A stretch of DNA of 64,000 bases from Alphaproteobacteria bacterium (GTDB lineage: Bacteria > Pseudomonadota > Alphaproteobacteria > Rs-D84): positions 62,001-126,000 of the forward strand of contig JAFXVM010000016.1 in NCBI GenBank assembly GCA_017524525.1, read 5' to 3'. The first letter of the stretch is position 1. Every line of letters starts with the position of its first letter. Positions 24,360 through 33,611 of the stretch are shown piece by piece. Below the pieces are notes generated by a model, which was given only the letters and a program-made list of their open reading frames with translations, was not told the DNA's origin and ran no database searches. The position numbers were made by a program, and so were the translations under genes.

Positions 24360-25661
24360 TTATTTTATTATTTCACCGTGCAGACATGATTTGTTTGCGT
24401 CTGTGATTTTTATTTTTTGCAAAGGTGTAATTTTATAATCTGGTTTTTCAACAATGCATTGTTGCATATAGGGGGTCCGGAAAACTAAATTACGACCTGT
24501 TTTGTCGTCGCCTTCAAATAAACAAATCATTTCTTTGCCGATACAAGACATATTAAATTCGCGTTGGTTTTCATTTAATTGTGCATCAAGTTGTTGCAAG
24601 CGAACAGATTTTATTTGTTCACTGATTTGGTTAGACATTATGGCTGCCGCCGTATGCGGACGCGGAGAATATTTAAAAGAATATGAATTTATATATTTAA
24701 TTTCACGCGCTATACGTAGTGTTTCTGCGAAATCTTCGTCAGTTTCATCAGGAAAACCTACAATAAAATCAGATGATATTTGAATGTCAGGACGAACAGA
24801 TTTTAATTTTTTTACAATTGTTTTATATGCGTCTAAATCATCCGGACGATTCATTTTTTTAAGTATGCGTGGCGACCCACTTTGAACAGGCATATTTAAA
24901 AAAGGTAATAATTTTGGCTCTATCCCAAAAATTTCAATTAAATCATCTGTCATTTCTGTTGGATAACTGGATGTAAAGCGTATACGGTGGATTTCAGGCA
25001 GTTTAGCCGTTTCGCGAATTAAATCGGATAAGCGGAACAGATTACCTTTTTCATCTGTGTATTTATATCCGTTTACATTTTGTCCCAGAAAACAAATTTC
25101 TATTGCGCCAGTTTTTGCCGCGTTTACAGTGTCAGCAATAACATCATTAAATGGTCTTGATAATTCGCGACCGCGTGTATACGGGACAATGCAATATGTA
25201 CAACAATGATTACAACCTTCTTGGACAGGAATGTACGCAACAGTTGGTGATTTTGTCATTTGTGGCAATTCATCAAATTTTTCAAGACCACCCAAATCTA
25301 TGTTAAGTAATTTCATGTCTGGGTTTTTAATTATTTCTGGTAATTTATGATAACTTTGTGGACCTAGAACAAAATTTAATTCAGGTATTCGTCTAAATGC
25401 ATCAGAGCCAGATTCGCGTGCAACACATCCAACAATACCAAGCAGGGCAGATTCTTTTTTTACGCGTCTTATGCGTCCCAGACATGAGTAAACTTTGTCG
25501 GTCGCTTTGGCACGGACTGCACAAGTATTAAGTATAATTATGTCAGCATCTGCGACATTTTCTGTTTGTGTTAATCCGTGTTTTTCCAGCATGGCGGCAA
25601 TTCTTTGCCCGTCATACACGTTCATTTGGCAACCGAAAGTTTGTATAAAGAATTTTTCCAT
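24360..25661 (-). CDS. miaB: tRNA-2-methylthio-N6-dimethylallyladenosine synthase MiaB
   Basis: A 433-residue radical-SAM methylthiotransferase. The N-terminal UPF0004 domain has cluster cysteines C11 (FGCQMN), C47 (NTCAVR) and C79 (GCVA). The radical-SAM motif CxxxCxxC is C150, C154 and C157 (EGCNHCCTYC), and a C-terminal TRAM domain follows. It modifies A37 of tRNAs that read UNN codons and needs two Fe-S clusters, linking it to the SUF genes of this window. The start codon overlaps the stop of the upstream small gene by one base. Length is normal. Confidence 0.93.
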   Translation of the reverse strand: MEKFFIQTFGCQMNVYDGQRIAAMLEKHGLTQTENVADADIIILNTCAVRAKATDKVYSCLGRIRRVKKESALLGIVGCVARESGSDAFRRIPELNFVLGPQSYHKLPEIIKNPDMKLLNIDLGGLEKFDELPQMTKSPTVAYIPVQEGCNHCCTYCIVPYTRGRELSRPFNDVIADTVNAAKTGAIEICFLGQNVNGYKYTDEKGNLFRLSDLIRETAKLPEIHRIRFTSSYPTEMTDDLIEIFGIEPKLLPFLNMPVQSGSPRILKKMNRPDDLDAYKTIVKKLKSVRPDIQISSDFIVGFPDETDEDFAETLRIAREIKYINSYSFKYSPRPHTAAAIMSNQISEQIKSVRLQQLDAQLNENQREFNMSCIGKEMICLFEGDDKTGRNLVFRTPYMQQCIVEKPDYKITPLQKIKITDANKSCLHGEIIK

Positions 25662-25981
25662 TATTTACACTGCATTCTTTGACGAATTATATTGTTGTTT
25701 TTAAGAACCTGTTGTTGTTTGTGTTTGTTTAACAAAGTTTCTTTGTCGGTTGTTTGAGATTGTGGTTGTGCGTCAACGATTGCTTCAACTGTTCCATATT
25801 TGACACCTGTGATAATACTGTCTTCAATGATAGTTACGATATTTGTTTTAGCCATTTTGTTTTCCTTTTTATTTTTTGTATTTGGTTTTTTATTCGTTTT
25901 TCGTTGTTGTCGTTCCAGTATTTCAGTCATCACATGAAATTCCGCAGAATCGCAACAAAGCAACATATTATCATCAAACAT
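25661..25981 (-). CDS. Small hypothetical protein between gatB and miaB
   Basis: A 106-residue charged protein with no recognised domain. The frame starts at an ATG six bases after the gatB stop, preceded by GGGGT, and ends by overlapping the miaB start, which fits an operon. A second start at 25855 (MAKTNIVTIIED), with the better ribosome binding site AAAAGGAAAAC, would give 64 residues. The first about 43 residues are lysine/asparagine-rich. Either form may be real; I keep the longer frame. Confidence 0.5.
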   Translation of the reverse strand: MFDDNMLLCCDSAEFHVMTEILERQQRKTNKKPNTKNKKENKMAKTNIVTIIEDSIITGVKYGTVEAIVDAQPQSQTTDKETLLNKHKQQQVLKNNNIIRQRMQCK

Positions 25982-25984
25982 ATT

Positions 25985-27511
25985 TTACCCCAGCTTTTGT
26001 TTTAATAAATCATTTACCATTGCTGGGTTCGCCTGACCATGCGTTGCTTTCATAACATTACCAACAAAGAATCCAAGCAGACCAACTTTGCCAGATTTAT
26101 ATTGTTCAACTTGGGACGGATTATTTTTAATTACTTCGTCCACAGCCGATTCGATTGCGGATGTGTCTGTAATTTGTTTCATACCATATTTGTCGGCAAT
26201 TTCATGAATTGTGCCACGTTCGCCGTCCAACATTTTGATAAAGATTTCTTTGGCTTGTTTGCCGTTAATTTCATTGTTTGCAATCATATCAACCAATTCT
26301 GCGATATTCGCTGGTGTGATAATGCGTGGCGCATCAGGGTCTGGGTTTTCAGTAATTTTGTTTTCGATATCCATATTTTCAGGATGCGCAAATAATTCAC
26401 TTATTAACCAGTTCGCAACTGGCTTAGCACGTTCTTTTTTGCCGTTTACCGCTGCATCATACCAATGTGAAATATCAACAGTTTCTGTTAAACGTGTTGC
26501 ATCATATTCGCTTAAACCGAATTCATTGATATAACGTGCGCGTGTTGCAGTTGGCAATTCAGGCATTGTTTTGCGAATACGTTCGATTTCTTCATCAGTA
26601 ATTTCCAATTCTAATAAATCAGGATCAGGAAAATAACGATAATCAAGTGCATCTTCTTTGCTACGTTCAACAGATGTTGTTCCGTCGCCTTGGTTATAAC
26701 GCATCGTATCTTGGGATACGGTGCCACCATTTTCAAGTATTTCTACTTGGCGTTTTGCTTCATATTCAATAGCAGTTTTTATAAATTTGAAAGATACCAT
26801 ATTTTTTGTTTCTGTACGTGTGCCAAAAGTTTTTGAACCCACAGGACGCACAGACACATTAACGTCTGCACGCATAGAGCCTTCTTCCATGTTCGCCTTG
26901 GATACACCGAGTGCACGTGCAATTTCACGAATTTGACGTAAATATCTTTCTGCTTCATCTGGGGAAGAAATATAAGAATTATTTTCAGGATTTTTAGTGT
27001 CCAAGAAAGTTACAATTTCCAACAACATAACACCAGTTCTGTTGAAATCTACAAAAGATTTTGTTGGATGCATATCGTGTTTGTTTTTTGCCGCATCTTG
27101 TTCCATATGTGCGCGTTCAATTAAAATCTTTTTTGGATTTCCGTCATCGCCTATAATTTCAATGTATCCACGACCAACCACAGGTGGTTCTTCGGCAGGT
27201 TGAGATATTTGATACCCCTGGGGCAGGTCAGGGTAAAAATATTGTTTACGGGCAAAACGGCTGTGTTTAGAGATTTCAGCATTGATTCCCAAACCGAATT
27301 TAATAGCCTGTTCAACACAATATTTATTCAACACCGGCAACATTCCTGGCATAGCGACATCAACCATACATGCCTGGGTGTTTGGTGCGACAGTTGGGTT
27401 ATAATCAGCAGATGCACCACTGAAAATTTTGCTGTTAGACAGCACTTCTATATGAGTTTCCAAACCAATAACAACTTCCCAATCTTGTGTTTTGCCTTTT
27501 ATCGTAAACAT
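25985..27511 (-). CDS. gatB: Asp-tRNA(Asn)/Glu-tRNA(Gln) amidotransferase subunit B
   Basis: A 508-residue GatB. The N-terminal kinase-like domain begins VVIGLETHIEV and carries the family signature in the DLPQGYQISQPAEEP region (about 94-108). The C-terminal YqeY-like helical domain ends the protein (NPSQVEQYKSGKVGLLGFFVG, then GQANPAMVNDLLKQKL). GatB phosphorylates the mischarged aminoacyl-tRNA before GatA transfers ammonia. Presence of GatCAB implies indirect synthesis of Gln-tRNA and/or Asn-tRNA. A divergent tRNA-Phe gene separates it from gatA. Confidence 0.95.
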   Translation of the reverse strand: MFTIKGKTQDWEVVIGLETHIEVLSNSKIFSGASADYNPTVAPNTQACMVDVAMPGMLPVLNKYCVEQAIKFGLGINAEISKHSRFARKQYFYPDLPQGYQISQPAEEPPVVGRGYIEIIGDDGNPKKILIERAHMEQDAAKNKHDMHPTKSFVDFNRTGVMLLEIVTFLDTKNPENNSYISSPDEAERYLRQIREIARALGVSKANMEEGSMRADVNVSVRPVGSKTFGTRTETKNMVSFKFIKTAIEYEAKRQVEILENGGTVSQDTMRYNQGDGTTSVERSKEDALDYRYFPDPDLLELEITDEEIERIRKTMPELPTATRARYINEFGLSEYDATRLTETVDISHWYDAAVNGKKERAKPVANWLISELFAHPENMDIENKITENPDPDAPRIITPANIAELVDMIANNEINGKQAKEIFIKMLDGERGTIHEIADKYGMKQITDTSAIESAVDEVIKNNPSQVEQYKSGKVGLLGFFVGNVMKATHGQANPAMVNDLLKQKLG

Positions 27512-27565
27512 TTTTATTTTTCCTTGCTTTTTGTTTTTTTATACTTTATTATGTGTCCCACGGAT

Positions 27566-27641
27566 GGCTAGATAGCTCAGTTGGTAGAGCAAGGGACTGA
27601 AAATCCCTGTGTCAGTAGTTCGATTCTACTTCTAGCCACCA
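27566..27641 (+). tRNA. tRNA-Phe (anticodon GAA)
   Basis: A complete cloverleaf: acceptor GGCTAGA/TCTAGCC, D arm AGCTCAGTTGGTAGAGC, anticodon stem GGGA/TCCC around CTGAAAA (anticodon GAA), T arm with GTTCGATTC, and an encoded CCA. It lies on the plus strand between gatB and gatA, both on the minus strand. Confidence 0.97.
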
Positions 27642-27672
27642 TTTTTTTATTGCCTGTTTTTTTCAACATTTC

Positions 27673-29142
27673 TTATTCACCCATAATCACAGTTGGACGA
27701 TTGTCAACGTTTGCAGCTGTTTCAATATGCTTTGCCAATTGCAAAACACGCATATCGTCAAAACGACGACCAACTACTTGCATCCCCAAAGGTAATCCAT
27801 TTTGCGCCAATCCGCATGGAACAGATACCGCCGGAACGCCAGCCAAGTTCATTGCAACTGTGAATAAATCCAATGCGTAATATTCAAGTGGACTTAAATC
27901 GGAATCTAAAGGCATCGCTGTTGATGCGCCAGATGGACAAACAATTAAATCACACTGTTCAAATGCACTGTTAAAAGCATCTGCAATCATACGACGAACG
28001 CGGGCAGCCTGCATAAAATATACTTCGTAAGATTCGCTCGATAAAACGGCTGTCCCGATTAACATACGGCGTTGCACTTCTTCGCCGAAACCCGCAGCGC
28101 GTGTCTTTTTGTATGTGTCGTATAAATCACTTCCTTCAACACGCAAGCCGTATCTCATACCGTCATAACGTGCGAGATTCGAAGATGCTTCGGCTGGGGC
28201 GATAATATAATAGGCCGCCAATGCGTCCAATACATTTGGAATTGATACTTCGACAATTTCGGCACCCAAAGATTTTAAATCTGCAATTCGTTTTTCAAAC
28301 AATGTTTTCATATCATTTGAAATTTGAACATTATTGAATTCTTTGATTACACCAACGCGTAATTTTTTACCGTCACCCAAAATAGGTTTTAATTCGCTGT
28401 TCATTTCAAACGAAGCATTCGGTGAAGAAGTCGAATCTTTATCATCGTGTCCCGCCATAACGGATAAAAGCAGGGCAGCGTCGTCAACTGTGCGTGCGAT
28501 TGGACCCGGTGTGTCAAGACTGGATGCAAAAGCAACACAACCCCATCTCGAACACAGACCGTATGTTGGTTTCATACCGACCAAGCCAGTTATAGAACAC
28601 GGAAAACGAATCGAACCACCCGTGTCAGTTCCGGTTGCACCCATTGCAAGACCACCTGCGACCGCGCTGGTAGAGCCACCAGATGAACCGCCGGCTGTTA
28701 AATGTTTTTCGATTTGCCATGGATTTACTGGTGCACCAAAATAGGAAGTTTTAGAAAATGTGCCCATTGCAAATTCATCCAGATTAGATTTACCCAACAA
28801 TACTGTGCCAGCATCAATGAATTTTTGTGAAATTGTAGATTCATATTCTGGAACAAAATTTTCAAGCATGTGGGATGCCGCAGTTGTACGAATACCCTTG
28901 GTTGCAAACAAATCTTTCATCGCGATTGGAATACCATCCAATGCGTGCGCAGTCCCATTTGCAATGCGTTCGTCGGCCGCAGCTGCGTCAGCAAGTGCGC
29001 GTTCAGGTGTGCGTGTGATATAGCAATTTAATTTATCGCCATATTTTTCAATACGTTCTAAATGAGCGCGTGCCAGTTCAGTTGCGCTGATTTCACGAGA
29101 TTTTAATTTTTCTAGTGCTTGTTTTATAGTCAGGTTTATCAT
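27673..29142 (-). CDS. gatA: Asp-tRNA(Asn)/Glu-tRNA(Gln) amidotransferase subunit A
   Basis: A 489-residue amidase-signature enzyme that hydrolyses glutamine and channels ammonia to GatB. The Ser-cisSer-Lys triad fits K76 (IAMKDLF), S153 (GGSSGGS) and S177 (TDTGGSIRF). Length is typical (480-490). It is in the same orientation as gatC, but two unknown genes lie between them. Transcription toward gatB must pass antisense across tRNA-Phe. Confidence 0.95.
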   Translation of the reverse strand: MINLTIKQALEKLKSREISATELARAHLERIEKYGDKLNCYITRTPERALADAAAADERIANGTAHALDGIPIAMKDLFATKGIRTTAASHMLENFVPEYESTISQKFIDAGTVLLGKSNLDEFAMGTFSKTSYFGAPVNPWQIEKHLTAGGSSGGSTSAVAGGLAMGATGTDTGGSIRFPCSITGLVGMKPTYGLCSRWGCVAFASSLDTPGPIARTVDDAALLLSVMAGHDDKDSTSSPNASFEMNSELKPILGDGKKLRVGVIKEFNNVQISNDMKTLFEKRIADLKSLGAEIVEVSIPNVLDALAAYYIIAPAEASSNLARYDGMRYGLRVEGSDLYDTYKKTRAAGFGEEVQRRMLIGTAVLSSESYEVYFMQAARVRRMIADAFNSAFEQCDLIVCPSGASTAMPLDSDLSPLEYYALDLFTVAMNLAGVPAVSVPCGLAQNGLPLGMQVVGRRFDDMRVLQLAKHIETAANVDNRPTVIMGE

Positions 29143-29150
29143 TTTCGTTC

Positions 29151-30032
29151 CTATTTTTTGTTTGTGTGTTCAAGTTTTTGGATTAACTGATACGGTAACG
29201 CTGTTGTTCCTCTGGTTTTTATAAATTCCATAACATCACTTAATATTTGTATGTTATAGTATTCTTGTAAGCAGTCTACTATATATTTAGAGACCCCTAA
29301 TTCTTTTACAGGCATATTTAATTGCCTTTTTGTTAGTATATATTTTTTCGATTCATCTTGGTGGTTCTTTGGAAATAAAAATTCACCAATATATTTTCTA
29401 ATCAAAGGATTATGGCATTCGCCGTTACGAACACATTGTGTACAGCTGTATATGGGATTACCAAAACCATAAGCGGCAGATGAATTTGAAAGAAATTGGA
29501 TGGGACATGACATATGTTCCTTGTGTTCTGAGCCGTGATAATCTGGGTTAATTTTTATTATTAATTGATCCTTTTTTGCGCCATCAGCAAGTTTTCTAAG
29601 TTGTGATATTTTAGGGGTATTCCACAAACTTATTTTTATTTCTTCCAAGTTATAAAATACACTAAAACCACAACGTGTTGTTTCTTTGGAATTAATATTT
29701 TTAATTGTGTTTAAATAATCTTGTATTTCCTGGGGGGATCTGCATGTCCTGTAATTACTTGTGGAATCACAATTACGTGGTGATGTTAAAAGGACATTAG
29801 TTTCACGCCAAGAATATTTGCGCAAACAATCAAAAAAGTTTCGTTCAAATTCATCGAAATTAATATTGTTCTTTTTGCATAAATCTTTTAATTTGTCGGA
29901 ATCAAAGATGGCAGACAAATCATGTACGGTGTTAATCCCATTTAATAATAAAATATTTGTAATATCTTCGGGCATACCAAGATATTTGATTTTTATGTTT
30001 GCTTCGTCAAATGTTAAACCGCATATACCCAT
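29151..30032 (-). CDS. Unknown protein with two RNA-polymerase-alpha-CTD-like helical domains and a cysteine cluster
   Basis: A 293-residue soluble protein I do not recognise. The N-terminus (about 15-65; YLGMPEDITNILLLNGINTV) and the C-terminus (about 235-285; VKELGVSKYIVDCLQ) both resemble the helix-hairpin-helix fold of RpoA C-terminal domains (LGLSxRxxNxLxxxGIxTVxxL), which bind DNA or protein. The middle has cysteines in YSCTQCVRNGECHNP, suggestive of a metal site. It sits nine bases upstream of gatA and is co-oriented with gatC, so it is co-transcribed with the amidotransferase. Function is unknown. Confidence 0.6.
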   Translation of the reverse strand: MGICGLTFDEANIKIKYLGMPEDITNILLLNGINTVHDLSAIFDSDKLKDLCKKNNINFDEFERNFFDCLRKYSWRETNVLLTSPRNCDSTSNYRTCRSPQEIQDYLNTIKNINSKETTRCGFSVFYNLEEIKISLWNTPKISQLRKLADGAKKDQLIIKINPDYHGSEHKEHMSCPIQFLSNSSAAYGFGNPIYSCTQCVRNGECHNPLIRKYIGEFLFPKNHQDESKKYILTKRQLNMPVKELGVSKYIVDCLQEYYNIQILSDVMEFIKTRGTTALPYQLIQKLEHTNKK

Positions 30033-30047
30033 GTGTTTATAATGTCC

Positions 30048-30449
30048 TTATTTCGTTTTATATTTGTTGGGATACAATTTATGTGCGATTTTATAGGGGC
30101 ATTTCCCTTTGCGCATGTTGTCGATACAGTCCCAAATACTGTGATGTTGTTCTGGTTTTTTTGTGCAATGGAATTTGATGTCGTCACAAATTATGTGTGC
30201 TTTCTTTATCATAGGAATTCCTGCAGCAGTAAAATTATATTGTTCTGTATCAATACGCATATTGATTAAACAGTTGCAAACTTTGGCATCTTTTAATTGT
30301 GAAAGTGTTTTCTTGGTAATGCGTATTTTGTTGTTGGAACGGGCATCATAAAAATAGCCAGAACGATGTATCCAAGATGGATGCCCTTGGACATTTAAAT
30401 CCAAAGACCATAATCTGTATATGTGCTTGGTCGTTCTTTTCTTTATCAT
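30048..30449 (-). CDS. Hypothetical protein in the gat operon
   Basis: A 133-residue basic protein with several cysteines and histidines and no recognised domain. It has no signal peptide or membrane segment. It begins two bases after the gatC stop codon and is followed by the alpha-CTD-like gene, so it is expressed with gatC and gatA. Real coding status is supported by tight packing and consistent codon use, but function is unknown. Confidence 0.55.
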   Translation of the reverse strand: MIKKRTTKHIYRLWSLDLNVQGHPSWIHRSGYFYDARSNNKIRITKKTLSQLKDAKVCNCLINMRIDTEQYNFTAAGIPMIKKAHIICDDIKFHCTKKPEQHHSIWDCIDNMRKGKCPYKIAHKLYPNKYKTK

Positions 30450-30451
30450 TG

Positions 30452-30748
30452 TTAATCCCCGTCCATAACTTTTGGTACAGCAAAATATCCACGAGATACA
30501 CCAGCGGTGTCTGGGGCATTAGCCAATATTTCGTTTCGCATATTTGGTTCTGTCACTACATCTTCGCGAAGTGGCAATTTATGTTCTGCAGGTGACAACA
30601 TAGGCTTTACCCCCGTTGTGTCGATTTTTTGTAATTTATCCAGCCATTCCACAACGGAATCGATGTTCATTTTTTCAAGTTTTTCATCAGATATATCAAT
30701 TTTGATTAAATCTGCAAATTTATGTAATTGTTGCTTGCTAAATGCCAT
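30452..30748 (-). CDS. gatC: Asp-tRNA(Asn)/Glu-tRNA(Gln) amidotransferase subunit C
   Basis: A 98-residue GatC, the small subunit that holds GatA and GatB together. Typical features are the N-terminal helix HKFADLIKIDISDEKLEKM and the C-terminal YFAVPKVMD, matching the family ending FxVPKVxE. It is the first gene of the minus-strand gat cluster. Confidence 0.9.
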   Translation of the reverse strand: MAFSKQQLHKFADLIKIDISDEKLEKMNIDSVVEWLDKLQKIDTTGVKPMLSPAEHKLPLREDVVTEPNMRNEILANAPDTAGVSRGYFAVPKVMDGD

Positions 30749-30831
30749 TTTCTTGTCCTATTGTTTCAAAGCATGAAAATTATACAATGATTTTGCTTAA
30801 ATTCAAGGTTTTTTCTGTGCAAAACAAACAT

Positions 30832-31143
30832 TTATCTTGGTTGTCTGCGCTGGTTGTTAATATAGTTTTGTAAAAATTTATCGTCTATCATGTTTTTGAA
30901 TGTTGGACTGTTTGCATACCTGGGGTCTGCAACAATAAGACCGATAATACCAACTTGTTCGCCCACAGAATATGAAAATTTTCCATTATACTTGTTTAGC
31001 GCGCCGATTTCCCATGGATATTTGTCTGTGCGATACATTTCTATTTGATATTCTACATATTCTGATGTGCGAGCCAAATCTACTGGTATCATACATGTAT
31101 TACATGCAGTGATTGATATTTGACCTGTGATTTTATATTTCAT
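30832..31143 (-). CDS. Hypothetical protein
   Basis: A 103-residue protein with no recognised domain. The N-terminal half is beta-strand-like (KYKITGQISITACNTCMIP) and the C-terminus is basic and polar. There is no signal peptide. It lies alone, divergent from ruvX. A GTCTGTG spacer and an AAAAAAGGCAC-like ribosome binding site precede the ATG on the minus strand. Function unknown. Confidence 0.5.
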   Translation of the reverse strand: MKYKITGQISITACNTCMIPVDLARTSEYVEYQIEMYRTDKYPWEIGALNKYNGKFSYSVGEQVGIIGLIVADPRYANSPTFKNMIDDKFLQNYINNQRRQPR

Positions 31144-31162
31144 GTCTGTGCCTTTTTTAAAC

Positions 31163-31190
31163 TTGTAAAATATTATTTGTCGTATATACT
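31163..31190 (+). promoter_or_regulatory. Promoter for ruvX
   Basis: TTGTAA at 31163-31168 and TATACT at 31185-31190, 16-bp spacer. The ribosome binding site AAAGGA lies before the ATG at 31213. Confidence 0.6.
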
Positions 31191-31212
31191 TTCAATGTAA
31201 AAGGACTGTACA

Positions 31213-31659
31213 ATGATTTTATGTGATTGCAAGGATTTTCCGCAAATTGGACGCATAATTGGTTTAGATTGGGGATTGCGCAGATGTGGTGTGGCTGTCG
31301 CAGATGAAAATCGCGGATTTGTGTTCACTAGACCCCAATTAAATGTTAAAAGTCAGGATGAATTGGTGCAAAAGATTTTAGATATCGCAAGTGTTGATAA
31401 AATAGTTGGTTTTGTTGTTGGATTGCCATTACATGCAGACGGCAGTGATTCTGAAACAACCAAAATGGTTCGCGATTTTGCGGACGCTTTATCTTCCAAA
31501 ACGGATTTACCAATCATTTTTGTTGAAGAAAATTTAACAAGTGCCGCTGCCCAAGAAGAAATAGGGCGCAAAAGCATATCAAAGATTAAACAAGAATTGG
31601 ATTCTGTGTCTGCTAAGATAATTCTTGAAAACGCAATTGCTTTGTTAAAAAGAATTTAA
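31213..31659 (+). CDS. ruvX: RuvX/YqgF-family RNase H-fold nuclease
   Basis: A 148-residue YqgF protein. The RNase H-fold motifs are visible: IIGLDWGLRRCGVAVAD (about 14-30) with the first aspartate, VGLPLHADGSDSETT (about 75-89) and FVEENLTSAAA (about 110-120) with acidic metal ligands. Relatives process the 5' end of pre-16S rRNA and have been called putative Holliday junction resolvases. The end overlaps the convergent transporter gene by four bases. Confidence 0.87.
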   Translation: MILCDCKDFPQIGRIIGLDWGLRRCGVAVADENRGFVFTRPQLNVKSQDELVQKILDIASVDKIVGFVVGLPLHADGSDSETTKMVRDFADALSSKTDLPIIFVEENLTSAAAQEEIGRKSISKIKQELDSVSAKIILENAIALLKRI

Positions 31660-32702
31660 TCATTTGTTGTTTCGTCTGGAATTTTTCCGTCTGTTGACAA
31701 TAATGTTGCAATCCAACGCGTAGATTCAAATTGTGCGGTTGTGATATAAACACCTGCCAAAATAGGAACACTGAAAAACATTCCAGCTGGGCCCCAAATC
31801 ATACCCCAAAATACCAAGTTTATTAATATTGCCAATGTGGAAATGTTTAATGTTTTCCCAGTTAATTTTGGGTCGATTATATTGCCGAATACGACTTCAA
31901 TTATTATCAAAGCAATCGCTGTGAACAAGGCTAGATGCCAAGAATCGCCGCTTATCAACGCATACGCAATCGGCAAAGCACAAGCCAATATAGAACCAAT
32001 TGTTGGAATGTAATTAAGGATAAATATAATAAATGCCCATACTGTCGCGTATTCAAGACCTATGATTTTTAGTGCTATGTATGCACACAATCCTGTGGCG
32101 GCAGATATAAATGTTTTTGTAAACAAATATTTTTTCATATTTTCGTCAATGCTGTTCAAAATATAACGTAATTTTTTAGATTTAAGCTTTGACAAAGGCA
32201 TGGCATCTATTTTTTTGTTAAACGAACTTTGTTCCACAAACATAAATATCAAATATATTAATACCATACCTGTGGATGTTGCAATTCCTGCCAAAGAAGT
32301 TCCAACATAACCAGCTATTTGTGGTAGGTTTGGAATTAAATTCATATCTATTTCTACACCAAATTTATCAGAAATGAAATTGCTAAATATAAATAACTTT
32401 TCTTGTAAAATAGGTGTTGCATTGTAAAGTTCTGCCAACATAGGTTTTATTTGTGTTGCAAACAAATATATAATGCCACCAACAGTTGCCACCGATAGTA
32501 TGTTAGAGACAAAAGTGAACATCTTGGATGGTATTTTACATGTTTTTAAATCCACTTTATAACAAGGCATTATTTTCCTGTAATAAGCGGAAATCGCATT
32601 TAATAAATACCATAAAAATGTCGCGAACAATAGTGGTATAAATATAGAGCGTCCTATCCATAAAATAAATATTAATGCAATAAAAGATACCAAATTGTTC
32701 AT
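31656..32702 (-). CDS. AI-2E/PerM-family membrane transporter
   Basis: A 348-residue integral membrane protein with about seven or eight transmembrane segments. The family hallmarks of AI-2E (UPF0118/PerM) proteins are present: a paired N-terminal helix region, a central soluble segment (about 85-135) and the C-terminal block ALIIIEVVFGNIIDPKLTGK with WGMIWGPAGMFFSVP. Members export signals or exchange small solutes; the substrate here is unknown. It precedes another membrane protein gene by 15 bases on the same strand. Confidence 0.82.
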   Translation of the reverse strand: MNNLVSFIALIFILWIGRSIFIPLLFATFLWYLLNAISAYYRKIMPCYKVDLKTCKIPSKMFTFVSNILSVATVGGIIYLFATQIKPMLAELYNATPILQEKLFIFSNFISDKFGVEIDMNLIPNLPQIAGYVGTSLAGIATSTGMVLIYLIFMFVEQSSFNKKIDAMPLSKLKSKKLRYILNSIDENMKKYLFTKTFISAATGLCAYIALKIIGLEYATVWAFIIFILNYIPTIGSILACALPIAYALISGDSWHLALFTAIALIIIEVVFGNIIDPKLTGKTLNISTLAILINLVFWGMIWGPAGMFFSVPILAGVYITTAQFESTRWIATLLSTDGKIPDETTND

Positions 32703-32717
32703 AACTTTATCCTTTAA

Positions 32718-33575
32718 TTAAAAAAGACGTGTTTGGGAAAGAATTGCAAGTATCATTGCTAGATTGATTCCCACAGCTGTCAATGCATATCCACGGTTTA
32801 TGTCTTTAAAGAAATCTGCTTTGCGTTTAGTGTACCATAATGCGAATAATAATAACAGTGCGCCAGACAATAATATTGTTGGGATGCCTGTGATAAAACA
32901 TTTACAAAAAAGTAAGAATAAAAATGCAACCAGCGTATTATTAAAATTCTTTAATACCCAATCATTTAATCTGGTGAACCATTTACATTTTATTTGCAAG
33001 TTAGATTTTATTGTTGATGTTCCTTTGAACAAATATCCCGGGGTCCACAGTAAGAAAAATCCAAATGGCATAGATAAAATTGCTTTCCATGGGGATATAC
33101 CAAGTGAAACGCTGCGTTTGTATTTCGCATAAATTCCAGATATTGAAACGCCCAACAAATATATGGATACGAACAATATAAATGTAAATACAGCAAAGAA
33201 AAGCGTAGGATGTTGCAGATACGCCATCATTATTTTTATTTTTAATATTTCACCATTTGAACCAAGCCCCAGAATCGCGATAAATGATGACAGAATCGCG
33301 ATTAATGAAGTTGCATTTGTTATTGCAACAAAATCTTTTTGATTCATTTCATTATGTGGTAATTTTTTTATCATGTACCATATTGATAGTACAAAAATCA
33401 TAAAAACGCATATATACATCAATGCCATAGATTCCATATTTAAAAATGTTTGAATAGCACTGAATATCAAACTTAGTATTAATCCCAAACCTAAAAATAC
33501 GATTGAAAACATCAATGGTTTTGTTAAAGCCCAAGTTTTCAATTGAGTTTGTGTTTCTTTGTTTTTTGTTTGCAT
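32718..33575 (-). CDS. Multi-pass membrane protein of unknown function
   Basis: A 285-residue protein with about seven hydrophobic segments (roughly 25-45, 50-70, 88-108, 122-150, 170-190, 210-240 and 265-283). No catalytic motif or named family is evident to me. It sits between sufC and the AI-2E transporter in the same orientation. Confidence 0.6.
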   Translation of the reverse strand: MQTKNKETQTQLKTWALTKPLMFSIVFLGLGLILSLIFSAIQTFLNMESMALMYICVFMIFVLSIWYMIKKLPHNEMNQKDFVAITNATSLIAILSSFIAILGLGSNGEILKIKIMMAYLQHPTLFFAVFTFILFVSIYLLGVSISGIYAKYKRSVSLGISPWKAILSMPFGFFLLWTPGYLFKGTSTIKSNLQIKCKWFTRLNDWVLKNFNNTLVAFLFLLFCKCFITGIPTILLSGALLLLFALWYTKRKADFFKDINRGYALTAVGINLAMILAILSQTRLF

Positions 33576-33611
33576 GATTTTTGTCCTTTTGGTTGTTTTT
33601 TTTGTTTAATC

